From: Silene noctiflora
Lineage: Eukaryota > Streptophyta > Magnoliopsida > Caryophyllales > Caryophyllaceae
Assembly (NCBI GenBank): GCA_009801015.1
Contig: VHZZ01000020.1
Coordinates: 232,776-278,362 of the forward strand
DNA: 45,587 bases
Direction: 5' to 3'
The position numbers and the translations under genes are program-made. Below are positions 11,743 to 21,200 of the stretch, in pieces (the first letter of the stretch is position 1; each line of letters starts with the position of its first letter). A model generated the notes under the pieces. The model searched no databases. It was given only the letters and a program-made list of their open reading frames with translations, and was not told where the DNA came from.

Positions 11743-12051
11743 GATTATACATCTGATGTACTACCACCAATTTTATAGTTTCTGGGCATTATAATAAAGT
11801 TTTTGAGTTTTGTTTTAAACATTATGAGTTTTACTATAAAGTTTACAATAAAACTCAAAAATATTACATATAATCTTAGTTAAATTTGAGTTTTGATGGA
11901 AAAAAATTAAAATTTAACTTATAAACTTTAATAAGCTCAGAAAAAATACATATATACTCAAAAATAAATAAAGTTTGAGATAATAAGCTCAGAAAAAATG
12001 CACAAATGCTCAAAAACAAGTAAAATCTGAGATAATACATCCGATGTATGT
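11743..12051. mobile_element. MITE with ACATCYGATGT ends just upstream of HACD
   Basis: The left end is ATTATACATCTGATGTAC and the right end is AATACATCCGATGTATG. These are inverted copies, each itself palindromic. The interior is AT-rich with GAGTTTTA-type repeats and holds a tandem duplication of 52 bases (11930-11981 and 11982-12033, starting AATAAGCTCAGAAAAAATRC). It lies about 140 bases upstream of the HACD start codon, so it may form part of that promoter. No target-site duplication was established and the superfamily is unassigned. Confidence 0.5.
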
Positions 12052-12276
12052 TCCTTTTTCTCATATCCAGCTACTCTATCAGTCTATTCATTTTTGCCTT
12101 TTTGGGCCTTTGTCCCATGAAATGCAGTTATGCCCCATCTACCATCATTTTAGACTTTTGGGTCGGATAGTACATATTACATTTAGAGCTTTAACTCAAG
12201 GGGTGGGTCGGGAATCGGGACAAGATCTTACAAAATTGATCCGACTCGAATGATTCGATTGGAATCCGGGATGAGG
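12052..12276. other. Spacer between MITEs, no gene seen
   Basis: Short non-coding sequence. The open frame at 12044-12253 overlaps the MITE end and has no motif. Confidence 0.4.
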
Positions 12277-12284
12277 GCCGGATC

Positions 12285-13445
12285 TAGAGATGGCAATTCG
12301 GGTCGGGCCAAAGCGGGCGGCATAATTTCAGCACGGGTACGTCACGGCCCAGGTGAACAATACCATCAACACGGGCACGGCACAAGTGGATTGGAATCCA
12401 GTCGCGGCTGCGATTTGTGAAAAATTTTGTGCCTAAGCATGGACACAGCCCAAGCACGCATAAAATGCCATGAACCAGGCAAGGCAAGGCCCGGTTTTTG
12501 GCCCGTAAATTTGTGACTGTTATAATGTTGTCGTTGCAATGTGACTCTTGTAGTTGCTGCCGTTGGAATATAGTTGTTACTTGGGTTTTGTTTTATTTTT
12601 AGCTTCTTCTCTCCCCTAACACTATATATACCAATCAATTCTCACCATTTTTCTCACAATTCATTCTTCTCGCATCTTATAATCATATATAATTTCTCAA
12701 TTAGTCGTACTCAGGTTAAAAACATAAGGTACTAAAAATATAACAATTATAAAACAATTTTTTCAAAAATAAATAAAATAAACTTAAGTTTTATGGACCG
12801 GCTCATGTGCAAGGCGCGATTAGCCCATGGGCTGGGCATAGGGATGACAATTATGGCCCAAATCAAACCAAACCCGAATCGAACTGAAGGAAAATTTTTG
12901 ATCCAAACCCATCCACTATTTAAAAACCGATATCCATGATCCACTATTGGAAAACCCGATCCATTCATACCCGAACCCGATCGAATCAGATATTTTTGAA
13001 AATGGTGGCTTTATTAAACTTGAAATTTCAATTTTCTTATATAACATTAAATTTGTTTGTTGTCAAATCAAGTTTCGGATTGGGTTTTGGATTATATGGT
13101 GGATCGGGTATGGATTTGGAGCGGGTATGAATTTGAAAAAAGTATAATGGATCGGGTATGTATTGTAAAATTTTGAATATGGATCGGATATGAATATGGA
13201 TCTGTGATCCAATAAGTAAGTGGTCGGGTTTGGATCTTGTAAAACCCGATCCAACCCGACCCCTTGCCATCTCTAACTGGGCACGACCCGAGCACAAAAA
13301 TGGGCGTGCCGGGTAGGGTGAGTGGGTCAGGCACGGGCGCACGGCACGGGCAACTCCATATACGTGCCTGGGCCAGGCCATTTTTGGGGGAAGGCACGAT
13401 GGGCCGGCACGCGGGCTGACCCAGCACGGCCCAATGCCAACTCTA
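12285..13445. mobile_element. hAT-like non-autonomous element (outer of a nested pair)
   Basis: The left terminus TAGAGATGGCAATTCGGG pairs with the right terminus, whose reverse complement is TAGAGTTGGCATTGGGCC. The 8-bp flanks GCCGGATC (12277-12284) and GTCGAATC (13446-13453) agree at six of eight positions, as expected for an aged hAT target-site duplication. The subterminal parts are rich in GGGCACGG/CCGTGCCC repeats. There is no transposase. The centre carries a TATA-like CACTATATATACC at 12619-12631. It is interrupted by a second element at 12839-13275. Confidence 0.7.
12839..13275. mobile_element. hAT-like MITE nested inside the element at 12285-13445
   Basis: It starts TAGGGATGACAATTATGG and ends CCCCTTGCCATCTCTA, whose reverse complement is TAGAGATGGCAAGGGG. 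The flanking 8-mers GCTGGGCA (12831-12838) and ACTGGGCA (13276-13283) match at seven of eight positions. The interior is built from AACCCGATCC and GGATCGGGT repeats in inverted orientation, so the transcript could fold back. The long open frames here (for example 13037-13427 on the minus strand) only reflect this repeat composition. Confidence 0.75.
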
Positions 13446-13453
13446 GTCGAATC

Positions 13454-14149
13454 TGACCCTAAACCCGAATTGACTTGGCTCTATTCAACTTTATCTGAAT
13501 GTTTATTATTGCATATTGACTATTATCTCCAAATAACACAACCTTAATATTTATGGGTCGAAAATGCAGACATATTAAAACTCATCAAAAAGAGTTATAG
13601 TGTTTTAATAGTCATATCCGACTCAATCCAAATTATATCGAACCTTATACATCAAAACAAAAAAACAAGGGGGAAACTAATTTTTTTAGACCATGGATCG
13701 CCAAACAAGGTATGCATGTAAAAATACAAGTAGGACAATTATTTTTGAGTTTAATTGAGCTTATATGCATTTTTTTTAGCTTTTATTTTACATTTTAATT
13801 ATTTAGAAGTTAAAATTAAAATCTTATTGAACTTATATGTATTATTTTTGAATTTCAATATAATAATTTGAGTTAATTTTTTTTTTATAAAGGTACTCAA
13901 ATTCTTTTCAATAAAGCTCATAAAATCTGTACATATAAGCTCGATTTTTTTTGCTATAAAACTCTAAATCTATACTATCAAATATATAATTGGTTATATA
14001 TTCCACTAATTGCGCAAAATGGGATGTGATTGTGTCCATAAAATAACCCTAAAATAATCATCAACCCCAGCAAGCGGCATATTTTACGCGGGAATTGATA
14101 ATTGTTTGCGTAACAATAACACTATCGTCAAAACTCAAATTCCCAATTT
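13454..14149. other. Intergenic AT-rich DNA
   Basis: No coding signal or paired repeat ends were found. The last 100 bases become less AT-rich and lead into leader-like sequence (AAACCCTAACG) at 14167. Confidence 0.4.
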
Positions 14150-14364
14150 CTTGACGCCAAATTAAAACCCTAACGTATAGATCCTTTCACTCAATTGCTG
14201 AATTTACACGGTATTTATTTCTAGTTTATCGAATTGTATTGTTTTTATCTAAACTTATAAGTTTAATTTCATTTTAATTGTTCAAATTCAGGATTATAAT
14301 CAAGATTGTTATCAATATCTGCAATATCGTATTCAAATTTACTGCCGTGACAAGTTTAATTCAG
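14150..14364 (+). other. Possible 5' leader exons of an unidentified (+) gene
   Basis: AAACCCTAACG followed by CTTTCACTCAATTGC is typical plant leader sequence. It ends at a donor after TTTACACG (14210|GTATTT). A second leader-like exon at 14292-14364 is bounded by AAATTCAG and TTCAG|GTAATT. Downstream candidates are an ATG at 14796 with a strong donor 22 bases later (T|GTAAGT) and a Pro/Arg-rich terminal frame at 16600-16655. I could not join these into a protein I recognise. Confidence 0.25.
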
Positions 14365-14867
14365 GTAATTTCCTGCGTATTCGTGATCAATTAACTTTTT
14401 ATTGATTCGGGTAAATAGTTTGCTCAATTTCTGGAAATTCTTTTGATGAATCTGGAAGCATATTGGTGTAAGCGTGAATATGTTTTGTGATTGGGCATTA
14501 AGAAAGCGATTTTACGAGGACGGAATAGATTATTGATTTCCTGAGAGAATTGAATTGTTTGGAATGTTTTGTGTTCTAGTGTTTGGTCACTTTAGTAGAA
14601 TGATGTTTGCAAATTCAACGTTTTTCGACATGACTGTATAGCATATATACTCAATATAATGCCTTGCAAACCAATAATGTAAAAAGGGATCTTTGAGAAG
14701 AATGCTTAGTAGTTATCTGAAAATATCTGAGCAAAAGAAAGGGAATTATTCATGTCATTATTCAACATTCTCCTTTGTTATTGAGCTTATTTATGGGCGA
14801 TCATGGTCCCAAATGTAAGTTCATTGTTGTCTTCTTTTAATCAAACTCAACTTTTATTTGGGGATCT

Positions 14868-14960
14868 TAACACAATTGCGTTCTCAGAGCTCGAACACGG
14901 GACCTTTGGTTAAGCTAGAACGACCCCTTACGAGTTGATCTAAGTGCTCATGGTTGAGTA
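14868..14960 (-). mobile_element. Partial SINE-like copy (family 2)
   Basis: GAGCTCGAACACGGGACCTT, TAAGCTAGAACGACCCCTTA and TTGATCTAAGTGCTCAT match the tRNA-like head of the longer copy at 33873-34035. Only the head is retained. On the minus strand the order is an A-box-like TTAGATCAACTCG followed by a B-box-like GTGTTCGAGC. Confidence 0.5.
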
Positions 14961-16007
14961 AAAGATTATTAAGCCTTATTTAAAGTGATTTACTAGATGC
15001 TTCACACACCCTTCTTTTTGTATACTTTTTTTTTTATCATTAGCGTTGTCGCATATTTTTAGAAATTGAAACTTCATTCTTTGCTATTGTTTTCTAGATT
15101 TTTTGCTTTAATATTCTCTTTACAGTTGACTAAATGTAGTGGAATTTTACTTTATGTATTGTCTATGTGCTCTTGAGAGTTTGAAGTGTGTTTGTTAAGG
15201 CGACCTTATTACTGGCTTTTATCCCACTTATGCTTAATTGACTGGTTGGCCGAATAAAAATTGATCACGGTTAAGTGCTATGTTTAAATAATACGGAGTA
15301 GAAGAAAGTCTACATCGATTTTGATTATTTTCTCGTTTAAGTATGGAGTAGGTAGGAACTGGAATAATATTTATTAGCAAAATAAAGTAATGGACTCTAC
15401 TTCAGTAATGAAGTTTTTTAATCAATTTGGTATTAAAAATAGATTTGGAGAAAGTGAGAAATCCAGGTCAACATGTACAGTCATTGCTAGCCAAGTTATT
15501 AAGTTTAATGGTAAGTGTCTAAGTGATGAATGTATCCTAGTAATGGCTGTTATTTTTGGTAGTTGTTGGAGCTAGCCTCCAAAAAAAGGAATGAAAAATT
15601 TGTTCGTTTTAGGTGATGATTGGGACGGAAAATAAAAGAATGGAAGGTAAAGGAAGGGTAAGAGAGATTCCGTTGTTTAGTTGAATCTATGAGAATAAAA
15701 GAACAACTTTATTTGCCTGATCAAATAGTTGCCTTCTATAACCTCCCTCAGTTCCGTGTAGTACTACTACATGATGGTTGAGTTCTTGCTTCCAGGCATC
15801 TTAGAAGGTGAATAACCTTTTTTGGTTGCAGAACACTGGAAGTGATGTGAAACTTATTTTTTTGGACCTTGTACCGTTAGTTTAGTAATTTTGGACGTCA
15901 TTGTTAATTTACATTACTTTTCGCATTAGCTTTCGTATTAACAACGCTTTTCTTTTTTCAACTATTCAGTAAACTCTCTGAACTTACTTAAATGTCCTTT
16001 ACATCCT

Positions 16008-16009
<2 letters not shown>
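14961..16009 (+). other. Non-coding or unresolved transcribed DNA
   Basis: An open frame at 15390-15575 (61 codons, starting MDSTSVMKFF) contains a good internal donor (AATG|GTAAGT at 15511). It could be a coding exon of the possible gene starting near 14150, but no family or flanking exon supports it. Confidence 0.2.

Positions 16010-16044
<35 letters not shown>
16010..16044 (+). repeat. Run of 35 consecutive G
   Basis: An uninterrupted G homopolymer preceded by CATCCTCC and followed by AGGAG. Translated on the other strand it gives a meaningless polyproline frame. It is long enough to form G-quadruplexes, and long enough to be an assembly or sequencing artefact in exact length. Confidence 0.9.
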
Positions 16045-16045
<1 letters not shown>

Positions 16046-17210
16046 GGAGTACAATTAGTACGTGCAAGTATCCTGTATCCATGATGAATTGAGCCTGGTG
16101 TGGCATTGTTTTTACACCCTGTGAGCCAGTTCAAACTTGATGTATTTACTAATGAATTCCACAGAATCACAGTAGCTTTAGTGCTATCAAAATCCTGGAT
16201 ACTTATATGATGAATCTTTTTCCTTTCTATGTTCTTCTTTTCAAGTAACATAGTCGTCTATGATCTTGGCCGTTAAGATATAAGATTTGTTTCACTTAGA
16301 GCTAGCCTAGTCAAGTGCGATATGTTGCACACTCTGATTTAGTAGTTTAGCTCCCATTTATATATAAAGCTGCACGGTTTGTGGGAATAGATTAGCACAT
16401 GCAGACTTCGCCTCCTGTCACTGCAGCATTTTTGTTTTTTTAGAGTCGTGTGAAAAAAAAAGAGAGAAAAAGAAGTGTATGAAAAGGGCAATTGAAAAAA
16501 ATATACAAATGACTGAAATGAGTGGCTTTTAGGACTTTGAAGGAAGGCTTTGCCGTTCTGTTTCTTTCTGGTAATATTCAGTTCATAAATGTGTTTCAGC
16601 TCCTCCTCTACGACCTCGACCTCGACCTCCCCTACAGTCATTACTCATTTCATAACCTTGACAGAGACAGTAGCAATGACATTCATACAATATTTGGAAG
16701 AAGAGATATTCAAAGATTGATGACGAAATAGTTGGAAAAATTGCTAGTAAACTTTAGTACAAGTAATCTTTTATGATACATGCACAAATTGACGTACAAC
16801 TTCTAGTTCTAGGAACTCTTACAATAACATCAACTGGAAACTGAAAGCATGCACTACCTAGAGAGTCACTATACTACGAAATGGTACAACACTGACAACT
16901 ATCTGGAAGTAAAAGAAAGTAATATCTTCTACTATGACACCATACTGTACAGGTCGGGTCTCCATAACATGAAATTGTTGAATATTACATAAAAACGAAC
17001 TAAATCGGCAAATCTAGAGTAAATATTTCAACGGTATGACATGATGAGTTTTTCTAAGGTTTGTTGTGAGTTTTCAGCTTAGACTTTATAATCTCACCCA
17101 TTAACTGTGAACCTCGCCCATCTTACCTTAGGACTGTCTTCCACAAGTGTTTGTCGAACTAACTAGTTAGAGACATCCTTTTGGTAGCAAGTAACAGTAA
17201 CTTATTTACA
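16045..17210. other. No firm gene; downstream flank of the MYB gene
   Basis: It contains the candidate terminal exon at about 16600-16655 (acceptor TGTTTCAG, Pro/Arg-rich, ending TCATAA) and the 3' flank of the minus-strand MYB gene. Nothing else is recognised. Confidence 0.3.
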
Positions 17211-18178
17211 TTAACAGAACAGCATTTTACTTGCATCTTCCTCCAATCTCCATAACGTGTCCGGACAATATTCCCACAAGGGAGAAGTTATTGTTGGACA
17301 TGGGAAACTGTTTCCTTCACTGTACCCATCATATACTGGTTTAATTGGTTCATCTTCTGAAGTAATTTCTTTCCATATATCATCCATGGAGAATAATTCT
17401 TCATCCTTCTTATTCTCACCTTTTTTATATATATTTTCTTGCAGCGCTGATCTATCAGAAGGTTCTGTGCTCTGAAAGCTACCAGTTGTCTCATTAGCAC
17501 TTTTTGAATTCACTGCTGTACTGTTTGATGAGGAATAGGAACTTCGCGATGATGATGATGAGGACGGAGATACTTCTCGTTTCTTCTCTTGGGCTTGCTT
17601 CCGCATATGTGTTCTCCAATAGTTTTTGATCTCATTATCCGTTCTTCCTGGTAATCTTTGAGCAATCCGTGACCATCTATATTTTAATTAATAGTACAGC
17701 AGTGTTATGCTATAAAATGTATTAATATTGAGGATATTTAAAAAATTCAAATGATTTAATGTCGCCTTACTATGCTCTAGTACATACCTGTTTCCCCACT
17801 GTGAATGAAGTTCAAGGACAAGCTTCTCTTCATGCGGAGTCATCTTTCCTCTTTTAAGCCCGGGATGCAGATAATTAACCCATCGTAACCGGCAGCTTTT
17901 GCCTGTTCTTTTCAAACCTACAAGAAAACCCAGGTTAAACAAGAAGGGCTCCTGCCAAAATTTCCCCATGATTCAAACACGCATACCTATGATTTGTCTC
18001 CCGCCACCATCAAACCTGAAACTTTAGCTATGAAATCCCATCGTCGGTCGCCAAATAATCCTACAAAGCAGACCAGTTCAAGGTCCTCTTGCTCTGTCCA
18101 TGGACCCTTTCTGGTTTCCTCTTGAAGCATTCTGAACTTTTCAGTATCTTCAGCTTTTACTTCTTGAAAGATGGACAC
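17211..18178 (-). CDS. MYB59-like: R2R3-MYB transcription factor of the MYB48/MYB59 group
   Basis: A nuclear DNA-binding regulator. Exons are 18016-18178, 17788-17917 and 17211-17676, giving 252 residues. The R2 repeat carries W27, W47 and W67 ([31 protein letters not shown]). R3 carries M80 in the first position, then W99 and W118 ([20 protein letters not shown]). The strings [15 protein letters not shown] and [12 protein letters not shown] are typical of MYB48/MYB59, whose Arabidopsis members act in cell-cycle, nitrate/potassium and stress responses. The C-terminal half is Ser-rich (from residue 135), then acidic, ending near [10 protein letters not shown]. Introns are short (98 and 111 bases). 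Intron 1 contains an ATG (17967-17969) that stays in frame into exon 2, matching the known alternative splicing of this group. The gene appears intact. The exact orthologue is uncertain. Confidence 0.93.
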
Positions 18179-18227
18179 TTCCTGGTTGTGGTGTTTTTGG
18201 ATGGAAGCAAAGTCTGTTTTGAGCTGC

Positions 18228-18240
18228 TACTATATATACC
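18228..18240 (-). promoter_or_regulatory. TATA box of the MYB gene
   Basis: On the minus strand the sequence reads GGGTATATATAGTAG, about 50-60 bases before the start codon at 18178. That is close for a TATA box, so the leader would be short. Confidence 0.5.
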
Positions 18241-21200
18241 CACACATTTTTAAACTTTTCTAACCTATGAGATAATCCGCATATTTTTTAAATAATGATG
18301 TTTCTGATCATCACCGTACATGTGTTCACCACACATTCTTGTTTTATAATGCTCATCTTATCAACTGATGTAAGCCACTTCCAAATAAATTAAGGTTTAT
18401 ACTTTACATGTAGGGTTGATATCTTATGTATAATCTATAGTATTTTTCTGTTGATTGTAAACTGGATAGCAAATCAACTAATCAAGTTTTTGTATTATCA
18501 TATTTATCAAATCTTTTTAGAGCAGCCCTCTTTTCCTACTGGATTGATTAAATGAAATTATAGAAATGAATGTTCATCAATTAAAGTAGATCTAATTTTG
18601 AAAGCTTATAAGGATCATGATATCAGTCTGTTTAGGGACGAAGTCTCTTTATCTAATTCACTAATTGTGGTAGATTATTAAATTGAGAAAGCCCGGTTGC
18701 ATGCATTAAACTTTGTGGAGGCCACTAATAGGAATAGGAGGCCCGAGAAAAATAGCAAAAGGACAAGAGCTTGAAGAGGTACATAAATAAAGCTCTTTTT
18801 TGTGATAACTTATCTCATCGAAAGACCTTTTTATTGGATTTACTATTGCTTGTCTATTTTGATAAAATATAGGAGGCTGTATTCAATTTCGCATGGGCAT
18901 CTTAAGTCTGATTTGCAGATGTTACGAGTGCTCGTGTTTTTACATTTCCGAAACCCTTGATTTAGTCATCTCGACTTGTTTTGATTAAGGTAGTTTTTCA
19001 CATGTCTGGCTTTGCAAATGATCACCGTTTTCTCATTTTTCTACAATTCGTAAACGAAATTAAATATAACATCTTCAGCACCGTTAGTAAAAACTTTTTG
19101 AGTCGACTTGAAACTGCATTTCTATCTTTTAATTATGAAACGATACGAAAGAGTTAATTTGGAAAATATAAATTTTTTAACTGGGAACTGCATTTTGCAA
19201 GTGCTTCTTTAGTTTTCTCCTCCTCTCTAGGAAAATAGTCATAATTGTATAGTGCCCTCTTTAATTTTGACCATCAATTTGTCCAATATCCTCTTATAAT
19301 ATAAGAAGTACAATACTTAGAACTTTTTAAAAAGAGAATATGAAAATGGATGTTTTTGATAAATTAGGCGTGACAGTTGATATTGTGCCTTTATGACTTT
19401 GCATATATTTGAAGAAAATTCATGGTCTTTGCTAATTGTCAACCTCAAAAGAGGACAATATAGATAGGATGGTGTTTATGCTTTATAATACTAATGTGAG
19501 TGAATGAATAAACTTATCTCCTGTGTTAAGTTACTTTAGGATGATTAAATGTTAAGATTTTCAGAGTCATAACTAATGCTTTAATGGCCTCTTTCGTTCC
19601 TGAATCCTGACACACCAGCCCTCTCCTGCTTTTTATATGGTTTTTGCATCGAATTGTTTAAGCCAATCGAAGTCTTGAGTTATATTGTTCCATGCTTGTG
19701 AAGATTCAGGAAATATATAATGGGATTTACAGCGACGTGTTTGTCCTAATACTATCCTAAATTATATGCTGTTATTGCCGAAAGACTGGATTGTTCTTTT
19801 GCTATTATTTCTTTTACTATCTTATGGTGATTTTCCTCACCATCGTAGTGATTTTATGTTATTTGTGAATATAAAAGGAGATACCTGATAAAACAAAGAA
19901 TACTTAGTGGCTCTACCAATATCTTGTGGTTGTACAAAATACCTGTCCCTTTCAGAATATCTTTATCATTACAGTCATTGCATTAGCTCTAAGAAAAAGT
20001 AAAACTAGAATTTACTACAAGAATTGCAGTAGCACCAAGAGATAGTAAGATCAGAAGATGTTGAACATGTGTAGATTAACAATATGATATATTATATGCC
20101 AGATTGCCAGCAGTGTCAAGGGTAATTATCAATATTTATTTGTGGTATGATTGCTTGCTTATACTGTACTGACATGTTACAGGTGACATGAAACAAAGTT
20201 GGATGTGTGTATTAAATTCAGATAGCCTTTCCTTAGCGTATCAATGGAATGAGAATGAAAGCTCGCAAGCGGACAAATCTTCATTGTGACGTGTAAACCG
20301 TAAAATGCAAGTATGTGACTCCTACTTAATTTTGTTTATCGTGACACCTTCTGTAGATGTAGCTCGGGTTATGACACTTCCTGGCCTCCATCTCCTACAG
20401 GCTAAATTTTTAAAGCAAATACCACAAAATTCCAGGTGCACAACACTACACCAAATGGGCCTGGGAACAATATTTGCTAGTTTGGATGGCTTTGGGTGAT
20501 TAGTTTTAACTATTTCTAATTGGGGCCTTGGGGGACAGGTTGCATGTTCATTAACAATGCTCAAAACACTAGTCACACAATCAATGTTCGAAGAAATTAG
20601 TACTTCTGACTATTAACTGTTGGCATTGGAGTAAATAGAATGATGTCTTCTGCCTCTACTAGAATTCTCTTTCTTGTTTTATCCTTACTTCTTTGTCTTT
20701 ATTTAATCAGTTATTCCAGATGAATATATAATGTCTGGTCATGATCAAGGGCTTAGAAGATGAAAGAATATGAATATTCGTATTTTTTGAAATTATTAAT
20801 CGTTTGTCTGGACTCTGGAATAACGTATCCTTGATCTTCTGCAGTTAATATTGAAAATTCTACCAAAGAGAATTTGGAATCCCTGATTAAGCTCATATCA
20901 ATTTTACGATCTTGAAAGAGACTGGACCATTTGCTTTAAAAAGGTATGCGTAATACTACAAAGATTTTAGCGGAAATGATATCACATAATAGCATAGTAT
21001 TACATGTATTGTTGCTGTATCGTATTTGCCTTTCTTGTTTGTGCTTATTGAGAGGATAGAAAGGAGGATTAGTTTCCACTGATTTTGGGGAGAATAATTA
21101 TCTTTGCACATTGAGTGGGGAGTCATGCCGCTGGATGCCAGGGATTGATTTGTCCACATAATATAACATTGCTTTGTTTATACTACTTGTTTACTGTGTG

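Noticed and set aside
13037..13427. Overlapping minus-strand open frames of 63-114 codons
   Set aside because: They lie inside nested hAT MITEs, and their residues reflect the GATCGGGT-type repeats read in different frames.
15988..16251. Minus-strand frame with a polyproline run
   Set aside because: The prolines are just the translated complement of the G35 tract.
20440..20470. CACTA transposon end (CACTACACCAAA)
   Set aside because: The motif is short, no matching inverted end was found within several kilobases, and no 3-bp duplication could be shown.
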